Shown in pieces: positions 7,739 to 14,120 of a DNA stretch of 16,455 bases. The notes below the pieces were generated by a model. That model was given only the letters and a program-made list of their open reading frames with translations, made no database searches and had not been told where the DNA came from. Every line of letters starts with the position of its first letter. The first letter of the stretch is position 1. This stretch comes from an uncultured Archangium sp. (GTDB lineage Bacteria; Myxococcota; Myxococcia; Myxococcales; Myxococcaceae). The translations under genes and the position numbers were made by a program. The stretch is from positions 1 through 16,455 of the forward strand of contig CAMLFP010000084.1 of the NCBI GenBank assembly GCA_946479335.1. The letters run 5' to 3'.

Positions 7739-8995
7739 ATGGCTGCCTCGCAAGCGCACACGCCCGACGAGTTCCGCATGAGCTTGATGGAGCACCTCAC
7801 GGAGCTCCGCTCGCGGCTGCTGCGCGTCACCGTCGCCGTGCTGGGGCTGGGCGCGTTCTCGCTCCTCTTCGCGCGCGAGCTGTACGGGCTGCTGATGCGC
7901 CCGGTGTTGCTCTCGCTCCCGCCCGAGGCGAGCTCGCTCGTCTACACCTCGGCCATCGAAGAGATAAACGTGCTGATGAAGATCGGCCTCTACGCCGGCA
8001 TCTTCCTCGCGACGCCGGTGCTGCTCTGGCAGGTCTGGGGCTTCGTCGCGCCGGGCCTCTACGAGAACGAGCGCAAGCTGGCCGGGCCCTTCATCGTCTT
8101 CGGCACGCTGGCCTTCATCGTCGGCGCGCTGTTCTGCTACTTCGTGCTGCTGCCGCAGATGTTCACCTTCCTCCTGCAGAAGGAGGACACCGCCGCCGCC
8201 AACCATCGCCTCGCCGTCGCGCGGCTGCATGAAGACGACGCGGTGCGCGCGCTGCGGCTGGCCGACTTCGAGAAGGCCTCCGCGTGGGCCAACCTCGCGC
8301 TGGGTGAATTGAAGGCGCCGGGCGTAGGGCAGACCTCCGAGGGGCTGTTCGGCCTGCAGCTCACGCTGGTGCCCAAGCGCGACGTCGACCTCCGCGCGCG
8401 CCTCGAGGGCCTGGGCCGCCTCATCGACGCGCTCCACGCCGCGCAGGGCCCGGAGCTCAACGCGCAGCTGCGCCCCGTCAGCGAGGCCCGCGCCCGCGCG
8501 GTGCAAGCCTGGGGAGAGAAGGACTGGGACCGGGTCTCCGACCTCCTCGACGAGGCCGCGAAGCAGCTGGCGGCGACGGTGCCGTCGCGGAGCGCCGAGC
8601 TCACCGGGCTGTGGGAGCTGGAGCGCCTGCTGGGCAGCGCGCACGCGCAGGCCGAGTCGCTCAACTGGACGCGCCCGATGCTCACCATGAACGAGCAGCT
8701 GACGCTGGTGCTGGTGCTGGAGCTCGCCTTCGGCGTCATCTTCGAGCTCCCGCTGGTGATGGCGGTGCTGGGCCTGGTGGGGCTCGTCTCGTCGAGCTTC
8801 CTCTTCAAGTACCAGCGCCACGCCTTCGTGGTGTGCCTCATCGTCGCCGCGGTCATCACGCCCACCGGCGACGCGGTGAACCTGGCGCTGATGGCCGGCC
8901 CCATGCTGCTTTGTTACGAGTTGGGCGTGGTGCTGGTGTGGCTCGTCGAGAAGCGCCGCGCGCGCGCCGCCGCGCAAACGCCGCCCGCGCCATGA
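7739..8995 (+). CDS. tatC: Sec-independent protein translocase TatC with large insertion in periplasmic loop 2
   Basis: A 418-residue TatC; the family is usually about 240-270. Family landmarks are intact: MEHLTELRSRLL (17-28, Glu22), FVAPGLYENER (102-112, Glu111) and FGVIFELP in TM4 (331-338, Glu336). These match E. coli Glu15, Glu103 and Glu170, the first two of which lie in the signal-peptide binding site. TM1-TM3 (to about 147) and TM4-TM6 (from about 317) look normal. Between them, residues about 148-311 replace a loop of about 18 residues with a soluble, Ala/Leu/Glu-rich, probably all-helical domain (for example ADFEKASAWANLALGELK, with TPR-like character). By topology this domain faces the periplasm. 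The reading frame is continuous and codon use is uniform, so it is not an assembly error. The downstream RCK gene overlaps the last 4 bases. Confidence 0.95.
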   Translation: MAASQAHTPDEFRMSLMEHLTELRSRLLRVTVAVLGLGAFSLLFARELYGLLMRPVLLSLPPEASSLVYTSAIEEINVLMKIGLYAGIFLATPVLLWQVWGFVAPGLYENERKLAGPFIVFGTLAFIVGALFCYFVLLPQMFTFLLQKEDTAAANHRLAVARLHEDDAVRALRLADFEKASAWANLALGELKAPGVGQTSEGLFGLQLTLVPKRDVDLRARLEGLGRLIDALHAAQGPELNAQLRPVSEARARAVQAWGEKDWDRVSDLLDEAAKQLAATVPSRSAELTGLWELERLLGSAHAQAESLNWTRPMLTMNEQLTLVLVLELAFGVIFELPLVMAVLGLVGLVSSSFLFKYQRHAFVVCLIVAAVITPTGDAVNLALMAGPMLLCYELGVVLVWLVEKRRARAAAQTPPAP

Positions 8996-10026
8996 GCCTC
9001 GACCGCCTCGCCAGAGCCGCGCGGTACGCGTGGGCCGTGGCGTGGCGCTTTCGCCTGACGATTCTGCTGGGCGCCATCTGGTTCGGCGTGCTGCCGTGGT
9101 TCTACGTGCTGCGCTACCCGACGCACCCCACCTTCGGGCGCGCGCTGCACCACGTGTACTTCCTGCTCTTCGGGCAGCCGTCGCTCGACTACGTCGAAGA
9201 CTGGTTCCTCGAGGTGGTGACGCTGTCGATACCCCCGCTGGGGCTGGCCACGGTGGTCGACGGCGTGGTGCGGTTCTCGTACCTCTTCAACGCCCGCCGC
9301 CGGGCCGACAAGGAGTGGATCGAAGTGCTCGCAGAAAGCTTGAGAGGCCACGTGGTGGTGTGCGGCGCGGGGCGCGTGGGGCTTCGCGTGACGCGCGAGC
9401 TGCGCAAGCTGGGCCACGAGGTGGTGGTGGTGGAGAAGCGCGCCGACGCGCCCTTCGCCCAGACGCTGCGCGACGAGGGCGTGGCGGTGCTCATCGACGA
9501 CATCCGCGCGCCGGGCAGCCTCGCGCGCGTCAACATCGCCCACGCCTCGGCCATCGTGTGCGCGACCGACGATGACCTCTCGAACATCAACGCCGGGCTC
9601 GACGCGCGCAAGCAGAACCCCGGCGTGCGCGTGGTGATGCGGCTCTTCGACGACGACCTCGTCTCGCGGGTGCGCGACAACTTCGACGCCGAAGCGCACT
9701 CCACGTCGGCGCTGGCGGCGCCCGCCTTCGCGCTGGCCGCCCTCGACCCGCGCATCGAGCACAGCTTCCACGTCGGCTCCCAGTTGCTGGTGGTGAGCCG
9801 CTTCGTCGCCGGCGCGGCGCTCGCCCAGTTGGACCTCTCGGCCCTGCGCGACCGCTTCGGCGGGCTGACGCTGGCGATGAAGCGCGGCGCCGAGGGCGAG
9901 GTGCTGCACCCGCGCGGCAACACCCACGTGCAGGTGGGCGACGAGCTCCTCGTGCAGTGCAACTACGCCGAGTACCGCGAGCTGCGGCGCTTCACCGGCG
10001 AAGAGCAGGCGCCGCTGACCGCGTGA
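8992..10026 (+). CDS. Two-TM RCK (TrkA-N/TrkA-C) protein, potassium-channel-like without a canonical selectivity filter
   Basis: A 344-residue protein. The start at 8992 overlaps the tatC stop (ATGA), and the open frame upstream is a shadow of tatC. Hydrophobic segments at about 20-40 and 70-90 flank a short region rich in aromatic residues (about 52-75). This is the layout of a 2-TM channel, but no TVGYGD-type filter is present; the equivalent place reads EVVTLSIPPLGLATVVDG. Residues about 118-240 are a Rossmann RCK domain: HVVVCGAGRVGLR (nucleotide loop G124-x-G126-xx-G129), acidic Glu148 at the end of beta-2, then ATDDDLSNINAGL. A TrkA-C-like domain closes the protein (about 265-335). RCK domains gate or regulate K+ transport on binding nucleotide or ions. 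This could be a divergent channel, a regulator, or a membrane-anchored NAD sensor. Confidence 0.85.
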   Translation: MSLDRLARAARYAWAVAWRFRLTILLGAIWFGVLPWFYVLRYPTHPTFGRALHHVYFLLFGQPSLDYVEDWFLEVVTLSIPPLGLATVVDGVVRFSYLFNARRRADKEWIEVLAESLRGHVVVCGAGRVGLRVTRELRKLGHEVVVVEKRADAPFAQTLRDEGVAVLIDDIRAPGSLARVNIAHASAIVCATDDDLSNINAGLDARKQNPGVRVVMRLFDDDLVSRVRDNFDAEAHSTSALAAPAFALAALDPRIEHSFHVGSQLLVVSRFVAGAALAQLDLSALRDRFGGLTLAMKRGAEGEVLHPRGNTHVQVGDELLVQCNYAEYRELRRFTGEEQAPLTA

Positions 10027-10036
10027 CGCTTCGCGC

Positions 10037-10618
10037 TCACCACACGATGAGGTAGCGGCACTCGCTCTGGCTGACCGGCGTGGGCTTCACGTGCTGGGCC
10101 GTGGCGCCGACCGAGCGCATCGCCGCCTCCAGCGCGCCGACGTTGAAGGGCACGGGCAGCAGGTCTTCGACGTGGGTGAGCTCCATCTCGCGCGGGCCGA
10201 GCCGGCGGAAGGAGCGCTTCCCGAAGCTGAAGGAGGTCGCGTAGGCGGTGGGCGCGTTGGCCATCAGGCGCGCGGGGTCTCCGCGGCCGACGATGCCCAG
10301 CAGCATCTTGCCCATCGGTGACGAGAAGAAGCCGTCGGCGCTGGCGTAGCCGAGCGCGCGCAGCGCTTCATCGAGGCCCGCCGGCTCCTCGAGGGCTTCG
10401 GCGCACGCGCGCAGCAGCCTGAAGAAGTCGCTCGCCGGGTACGACAGGAGATCGGCCGCGCGTTTGCGCAGCGTCTTGTCGAGCACCGCCGTCGCCACCG
10501 CCGAGCCCCTCTTCGCCGCGACGTGCTCGAGCATCGCGTTGAAGACAAAACCACGAACCGTCGCGCCATCTGGCGTGCGATTCAGGAGCTCCACCAACCC
10601 ATTGTTATCCAAAGGCAT
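10037..10618 (-). CDS. DUF2378 (TIGR02265) family protein
   Basis: A 193-residue soluble protein whose pattern matches the myxobacterial DUF2378/TIGR02265 paralogous family: TVRGFVFNAML near the N-terminus (20-30), YPASDFFRLL (60-69), EALRALGYASADGFFSSPMG (84-103), then a GxxDPARLM segment (113-119) and a C-terminal end in Y-L-I-V-W. The family is expanded in Myxococcus-like genomes and has no assigned biochemical role. One early structural feature is a leading segment of about 15 residues before the conserved core. The gene is convergent with the RCK gene (10 bp between stops) and divergent from the small membrane-peptide gene (148 bp between starts). A GGGGA sequence about 9 bases upstream of the ATG is a plausible ribosome binding site. 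Confidence 0.87.
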   Translation of the reverse strand: MPLDNNGLVELLNRTPDGATVRGFVFNAMLEHVAAKRGSAVATAVLDKTLRKRAADLLSYPASDFFRLLRACAEALEEPAGLDEALRALGYASADGFFSSPMGKMLLGIVGRGDPARLMANAPTAYATSFSFGKRSFRRLGPREMELTHVEDLLPVPFNVGALEAAMRSVGATAQHVKPTPVSQSECRYLIVW

Positions 10619-10766
10619 GTGCCGAAATCCCCGTGCTGCGGGTCAAAAGACGAAATGAAGATGTGACGCAATCGACGGAAGGGCGCCTCGTAAGAACGGC
10701 ATCAACGGCGCCGGGTTTTGGAGTCGCGGGGCGCCGCCGGAATCTTTCAGGAGAGAGGAGAATCGT
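10619..10766. promoter_or_regulatory. Divergent promoter region between DUF2378 gene and small membrane-peptide gene
   Basis: These 148 bp carry the control regions of two divergent genes. Two copies of the self-complementary GGCGCC (10709-10714 and 10733-10738) could pair into a hairpin in the leader of the forward transcript. No confident sigma-factor consensus was identified by eye. Confidence 0.4.
10749..10760 (+). promoter_or_regulatory. Strong Shine-Dalgarno for the 59-codon ORF
   Basis: AGGAGAGAGGAG ends 6 bases before ATG at 10767. It is one of the best purine-rich ribosome binding sites in the window, and it argues that the short frame is translated. Confidence 0.7.
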
Positions 10767-10946
10767 ATGTTCGCGTCTGCGCGAAACAGCAGAGGTGTTG
10801 TCTCATTGAGTGTGGTGGCGATGGCGTTGGCCGCCTGGGTCGTCGGAATGGGCGCGATGGTAAAGTCGTGGCGCGACGGCGCACAGGTCACGCACGCAAC
10901 CGGTTGTCAGGTCGTGTGCAGCGCCCAGGCCGTCTCGGTCCGCTGA
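10767..10946 (+). CDS. Small single-pass membrane or exported peptide (59 aa), unknown
   Basis: The 59-codon frame begins MFASARNSRGVVSLSVVAMA and ends in TGA at 10944. Residues about 10-33 form one hydrophobic helix (VVSLSVVAMALAAWVVGMGA) after a basic N-terminus, so the peptide is either a single-pass inner-membrane protein or carries an uncleaved signal anchor. The tail has Cys47 and Cys51 (C-x3-C), able to form a disulfide or bind metal if outside the cytoplasm. The start is supported by the AGGAGAGAGGAG site 6 bases upstream. No homologous family is recognised. The gene stands alone between the divergent DUF2378 gene and the end of the aldolase operon. Codon use is less GC-rich than in the neighbours, so the call rests mainly on the ribosome binding site and the hydrophobic pattern. 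Confidence 0.6.
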   Translation: MFASARNSRGVVSLSVVAMALAAWVVGMGAMVKSWRDGAQVTHATGCQVVCSAQAVSVR

Positions 10947-11215
10947 GCAGCACACCCCGTCACGACCTCACGCGCGCACCGCGCCGGAGGTCATGTCGGA
11001 AAGGAAAAGAAATCAGGCCGGAAATAGTGCCCCGTCTGGAGCGTTACCGGTTCGAAGTGCGGCCCTGACGGGCGGAGAAAACGAACTCCCAGGAACTTCT
11101 GGTTTTTCGTGCGAGGGTGGTCCTCGCCGCCGGAAGAGATGAATTGCACCCCTCGTTTTCTTCGCCCGTTCAGGGCAGCTGTTTTTTTCTAAACCCCACC
11201 GCGCTGAAAGGCCAG
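10947..11215. other. Non-coding stretch between small-peptide gene and aldolase operon end
   Basis: These 269 bp lack convincing genes and are visibly richer in A/T runs than their surroundings. They hold a perfect 6-bp inverted repeat GCGAGG/CCTCGC (11111-11116 and 11122-11127, 5-base loop) and, further on, a short GCCC/GGGC hairpin followed by seven T. It may contain the 3' ends of two convergent transcripts, or an unannotated small RNA. Confidence 0.45.
11164..11188 (+). terminator. Possible weak rho-independent terminator, forward strand
   Basis: GCCC (11164-11167) and GGGC (11173-11176) can pair around a 5-base loop, and a run of seven T follows at 11182-11188. The stem is only 4 bp and lies 5 bases from the T-run, so this is a weak candidate. 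It would end transcripts coming from the 59-codon gene. Confidence 0.3.
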
Positions 11216-11887
11216 TCACGGAGCCGGGGTTTGTGGCCCCAGCCCGGCCTTCTTGCGCGCCTCGAGCAGCTTCGCGACGTCGCCCGGCGGCAGCGGCTGC
11301 ACGGCGCCCAGAGAGCGGCTCGCCAGCAGGATTTTCGCGTAGTGCTCGACCAGCTCCATGCGCAGCAGCGCGAGGTTCAAGTCGGGCCCCAGCGTCAGCG
11401 CGCCGTTGCCGGCCAGCAGCATGGCGTCGACCTTCTTCGCGGCGGCCTCGACGCCTTTGACGGCCTCCGGCGTCTTCGGCATCGCGCGCGGCACCGTGGG
11501 GATGGAGTCGCCCAGCGACACCACGATTTCCGGCATGGCGATGGGCGCGAGCTCCTGGCCGGTGAGGCCGAAGGCGGTGGCGGTGGGCGGGTGCGCGTGC
11601 AGCACCACGTCGACCTCCGGGCGCGCGCGGTAGGCCGCGAGGTGCAGCTCCAGCTCTGAGAACGGCTTCCTGCGGCCCTCCAGCACCTTGCCGTGGAGGT
11701 CGGTGATGATCAGCGACGCGTCGTCGACGTCGGCCTTGGAGAAGGCGGTGGGCGTCATCAACAGCCGGTCGCCGCGCAGGCGCACCGAGATGTTGCCGTC
11801 GTGGTTGGCGACCCAGCCGTTGGCGTGCAGGCGCCGTGACAGCGCGACCAGCTCTGCGCGGAGCTTTGGCAGGGGCGCGAAGGGCAT
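11216..11887 (-). CDS. Class II aldolase (fuculose-phosphate-aldolase-like), microcompartment-linked
   Basis: A 223-residue class II aldolase/adducin-domain protein. It aligns by eye with E. coli FucA: GNISVR (31-36), SELELHLAAY with catalytic-type Glu78, and VVLHAHP with zinc ligands His97 and His99. The third zinc histidine, normally in a [N/H]-H-G motif, is replaced: the sequence is LLAGNGALTLG with Asn161 before Gly162. The family cleaves sugar-phosphate substrates to dihydroxyacetone phosphate plus an aldehyde, or acts as an epimerase or dehydratase. The C-terminus (PLPPGDVAKLLEARKKAGL) is a Pro linker plus amphipathic helix. It could be an encapsulation peptide, but the FucA C-terminus is similar. 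The start ATG at 11887 lies 2 bp after the upstream pentamer gene. Aldolases of this class occur in Planctomycete fucose/rhamnose microcompartments. Confidence 0.85.
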   Translation of the reverse strand: MPFAPLPKLRAELVALSRRLHANGWVANHDGNISVRLRGDRLLMTPTAFSKADVDDASLIITDLHGKVLEGRRKPFSELELHLAAYRARPEVDVVLHAHPPTATAFGLTGQELAPIAMPEIVVSLGDSIPTVPRAMPKTPEAVKGVEAAAKKVDAMLLAGNGALTLGPDLNLALLRMELVEHYAKILLASRSLGAVQPLPPGDVAKLLEARKKAGLGPQTPAP

Positions 11888-11889
11888 CT

Positions 11890-12162
11890 TCAGGCGACGT
11901 CGACCTGGTCGACGACTCCGACGATGAGCGCGCGGATGGGCGCGTTCGGGTCTTTGAGCGTCATGCGCACGCCGCCGCCCTCGTTCATCACCAGCACCAC
12001 GTCGCCCTTGCCGGCCGAGGAGGTGTGGTCGATGGCCAGGTACGACTTGCCCAGCGGCTTCTGCGTCTCGTCGAGCGGCTGCACCACGAGGATCTTCCGG
12101 CCCTCGAAGACCGGCAGCTTCTCGGTGGCGACCACCGTGCCCAGCACGCGGCAGAGGTTCAT
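11890..12162 (-). CDS. EutN/CcmL-family microcompartment vertex (pentamer) protein, copy 2
   Basis: A 90-residue protein beginning MNLCRVLGTVVATEK, then GRKILVVQPLD, AIDHTSSAGKGDVVLV and, near the end, APIRALIVGVVDQVD. This is the full EutN/CcmL (Pfam EutN_CcmL) pattern at the usual length of about 85-100. These proteins form pentamers that cap the vertices of polyhedral bacterial microcompartments. The start overlaps the preceding pentamer gene's stop (ATGA at 12162-12159), and the aldolase starts 2 bp after its stop, so all three are translationally coupled. It differs clearly from copy 1 (EGGGVRMTL versus EGSREAALA after the core), so the two are diverged paralogues that may make distinct or mixed pentamers. 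Confidence 0.92.
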   Translation of the reverse strand: MNLCRVLGTVVATEKLPVFEGRKILVVQPLDETQKPLGKSYLAIDHTSSAGKGDVVLVMNEGGGVRMTLKDPNAPIRALIVGVVDQVDVA

Positions 12163-12422
12163 GCGTCGACCTCATCGACGAGGCCCACGATGGCGGAGTC
12201 GACCGGCACGAAGGTCGGGTCGCACGCCAGCGCCGCTTCGCGGGACCCTTCGAGCATCACCAGCGAGCCCGGAGACGCCGACGCGCGGTCGACCGCCACC
12301 TCGACGGGGCCGGTCGGCTGGTTCGCGTGGTCGACCGGCTGCACCAGCAGGAAGCGCGCGCCCTCGAGCCCGGGGACGCGGTTGGTGGCGACGACGGTTC
12401 CGAGGACTTTGCCCAGGTACAT
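12159..12422 (-). CDS. EutN/CcmL-family microcompartment vertex (pentamer) protein, copy 1
   Basis: An 87-residue protein: MYLGKVLGTVVATNRVPGLE, then FLLVQPVD, VAVDRASASPGSLVMLEGS and the family's closing pattern VDSAIVGLVDEVD. ATG at 12422 was chosen because family members typically start M-x-L-G-x-V. A GTG at 12434 would add MPRA and lies 4 bp after the upstream stop. The expected role is closing the vertices of a protein shell around an aldehyde-producing pathway. It is the first of two adjacent pentamer genes. No hexameric BMC-H or trimeric BMC-T shell gene is in the window, so shell facets, if any, must be encoded elsewhere. Confidence 0.92.
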   Translation of the reverse strand: MYLGKVLGTVVATNRVPGLEGARFLLVQPVDHANQPTGPVEVAVDRASASPGSLVMLEGSREAALACDPTFVPVDSAIVGLVDEVDA

Positions 12423-12438
12423 GGCGCGCGGCACCCTA

Positions 12439-13737
12439 TTACGGCGCGACGGCGACGCCCACCTTGAACGGCAGCTCCAGCTGCGTCTCGGCGTCGGAGC
12501 CGGGGAAGACGATGCGCTTGCCGGCCGACATCATGCACTGGCCCCAGTCGCTGATTTCGTGCTTCTTGGGGTCGATGCCCGCGGCCTTCACCGCGCCCGA
12601 GGGGCCCACGGTCAGCACCACCGTCACGTTGCCCACCGCGAGGTTCGGGTTGCGGCGGAGCGCGTTGTCGATGCACGTCTGGAAGGCCTTCTGCTTGTCG
12701 GCCACCACCTTCGAGACGGCCTCCTGCGAGAGGCCCGCGCTGTTGACCTGGGTGCCGGAGCCGGTGTCTTCGCCGGTCTTCCGCACCTTGGGGCCGGTGG
12801 TCTTGAGGCCGGTATCTCCGTAGAAGGCGGCGAGGTTGGGGTCTTGCTTCTTCGGCACCACCACCTCGGGCTCGGCGGCCTTCCGGGCGAGGAGGGCCTT
12901 CTTCTTCGCGGCCTCCTCGGCGGCGCGGCGCTCGGCCTCGGCCTTCTTCTTCGCGCCGTCGCCGGTCAGCAGGTCCTTGAGGCCCTCGGCGCCGCCCGCG
13001 GAGAAGAAGCTCTCCTGCACCTCTTCGCCCTGCTCGTTGGTGCGCGTCACCGTCGGCAGCTTCACGATTTCGAACGTGTTGAGGATGTAGACGAGCAGCA
13101 ACGGCCCGCCGACGAAGGCCACCGCGAAGAGGGCGATCTTCCACGGCGGGTTGCGCTTGTCGGCGCCCGACGCGATGAGGAACGAGCGCGTGGTCTCGCC
13201 CATCGGCGCGTCACCGTCGGTGGCGCCGAGCGCCGCGAAGGGGTCGAAGGCGGGCTCCTGGGTGGAGGCGGAGGCGGGGGCCGGCGCGGCGTCGTCACCG
13301 AACAGCCCGTCGAGCGGGCGCTCGGGCGGGGCGGGCTTCGCAGGCGCGGGCGGCGGCGGCTCCATCACCGCCGACACGGTGGGCACCAGCGGCGCCAGCT
13401 CGGGCACGTCCTGCACGCGGCTCCACGACGCCATGCCGGCGCGCCACACGTGCGTGCGCGGCGTGATTTCTCGCGCGCTCGCCCGCTGGAAGAGCTGCTC
13501 GAAGTCGAAGGGGCCCTGCTGCTGACCGGCGACCATCGCGAACCACTGCGGCTCGTCGGTGGGCGCGGCGACGGCGGCGGGTGGGGCCTGCGGCGCGGGC
13601 GTCGGCGACGACACGTGCAGGTTCACCGAGATGAGGTGCTGGCACTGCTTGCACCGCACCTTGAACACGGTCTTCCCTCCGAGCTTTTCGTCGGAGATGA
13701 CGTACTTCTTGCCGCACTGGTCGCAGGTGACGTTCAC
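12439..13737 (-). CDS. AgmX/GltJ-like membrane protein: zinc ribbon, GYF domain, TM, AgmX/PglI C-terminal domain
   Basis: A 432-residue protein. An MJ0042-type zinc ribbon at the N-terminus has C5-x2-C8 and C29-x2-C32. After a Pro/Ala linker comes a GYF_2-like domain (about 64-117: QWFAMVAGQQQGPFDFEQL, then WRAGMASW). A long Pro/Ala/Asp linker leads to one TM helix (about 199-221), a charged coiled segment (about 262-288) and a C-terminal domain (about 335-428) with Cys355 and Cys401, matching the AgmX/PglI C-terminal type and resembling TonB C-termini. This order matches M. xanthus GltJ/AgmX, whose cytoplasmic zinc ribbon and GYF domain bind motility regulators, but this protein is shorter. 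By topology the N-terminus is cytoplasmic and the C-terminus periplasmic. It probably heads the operon with the pentamer and aldolase genes, 4-16 bp away. Confidence 0.85.
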   Translation of the reverse strand: MNVTCDQCGKKYVISDEKLGGKTVFKVRCKQCQHLISVNLHVSSPTPAPQAPPAAVAAPTDEPQWFAMVAGQQQGPFDFEQLFQRASAREITPRTHVWRAGMASWSRVQDVPELAPLVPTVSAVMEPPPPAPAKPAPPERPLDGLFGDDAAPAPASASTQEPAFDPFAALGATDGDAPMGETTRSFLIASGADKRNPPWKIALFAVAFVGGPLLLVYILNTFEIVKLPTVTRTNEQGEEVQESFFSAGGAEGLKDLLTGDGAKKKAEAERRAAEEAAKKKALLARKAAEPEVVVPKKQDPNLAAFYGDTGLKTTGPKVRKTGEDTGSGTQVNSAGLSQEAVSKVVADKQKAFQTCIDNALRRNPNLAVGNVTVVLTVGPSGAVKAAGIDPKKHEISDWGQCMMSAGKRIVFPGSDAETQLELPFKVGVAVAP

Positions 13738-13813
13738 TTCTGGAGGGCCCTGGCGGCAACCTAGCTTGCGATTCGTTGACTTGGAATCTTGGCGCCACTA
13801 AGTCGCGCGCCCC
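13738..13813. promoter_or_regulatory. Divergent promoter region between AgmX/GltJ-like and FYDLN genes
   Basis: Seventy-six bp separate divergent starts. TTGACT at 13776-13781 is a fair -35-like hexamer for the forward gene. The base 17 nt downstream is TAAGTC, a poor -10 match, so the promoter is only suggested. No strong Shine-Dalgarno precedes the FYDLN gene. Confidence 0.35.
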
Positions 13814-14068
13814 ATGGCAGCCAAGGACCTCGGAACCAAGCACGTCTGCTTCAAGTGTGGCGCGAAGTTCTATGACCTGAAGAAGCCGAACGCGGTGTGC
13901 CCGAAGTGCGGCGCTGACCAGAAAGACGCGACCGCCAAGCCTGAGGGGCGCCGCAGCCGCCTGTCGGCCGTGCCGAAGATCGTCGAGCCCGTCGAGCCCG
14001 TTGAGAAAGAGGCGGGCGACGAGATCGAAGAAGTCGAAGAAGAGGAAGCTGAAGAAGAAGAGGCGTGA
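13814..14068 (+). CDS. TIGR02300 / FYDLN-type zinc-ribbon protein with acidic tail
   Basis: An 84-residue protein beginning [24 protein letters not shown]. It has C12-x2-C15 and C29-x2-C32 zinc-ribbon pairs around the FYDL signature (FYDLK here; FYDLN in the family name). The tail from about residue 60 is extremely acidic (residues 65-84 mostly Glu). TIGR02300 'FYDLN acid domain' proteins of proteobacteria have this layout; their function is unknown. The protein is probably cytoplasmic, with the acidic tail perhaps acting as a protein or nucleic-acid mimic contact. It is divergent from the AgmX/GltJ-like gene, and strong hairpins follow its stop codon. Confidence 0.88.
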   Translation: MAAKDLGTKHVCFKCGAKFYDLKKPNAVCPKCGADQKDATAKPEGRRSRLSAVPKIVEPVEPVEKEAGDEIEEVEEEEAEEEEA

Positions 14069-14073
14069 CACCC

Positions 14074-14101
14074 GGCGCCGTGGCGCGTTCGCGCCGGTGC
14101 C
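14074..14101. terminator. Strong GC hairpin after the FYDLN gene
   Basis: GGCGCC (14074-14079) pairs with GGTGCC (14096-14101), and GGCGC (14082-14086) pairs with GCGCC (14091-14095) around loop GTTC, with a 2-base bulge. The hairpin starts 5 bases after the stop. There is no T-run, so it would be a non-canonical terminator or an mRNA 3'-end stabiliser. Confidence 0.5.
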
Positions 14102-14120
14102 GTGGCCGTTCGCCCGCGGG

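Noticed and set aside
8611..8991. Upstream extension of the RCK gene
   Set aside because: It lies inside tatC in another frame. ATG 8992 overlaps the tatC stop and begins a normal cytoplasmic N-terminus.
10993..11142. A 49-codon forward frame starting MSERKRNQAG
   Set aside because: GGAGG is only 2 bases from the ATG, codon use is unlike coding DNA here, and there is no recognisable pattern.
11013..11219. A 68-codon reverse frame whose GTG overlaps the aldolase stop
   Set aside because: The overlap looks like coupling, but third-position composition is not coding-like and no motif is visible.
11888..12175. N-terminal extension of the aldolase to 12175
   Set aside because: This part overlaps a clear EutN/CcmL gene in another frame, and FucA-like proteins begin near MPFAPLPKLR.
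11836..13764. A 642-codon forward frame across the microcompartment operon
   Set aside because: It is antisense to three recognisable genes and is rich in His, Arg and Gly.
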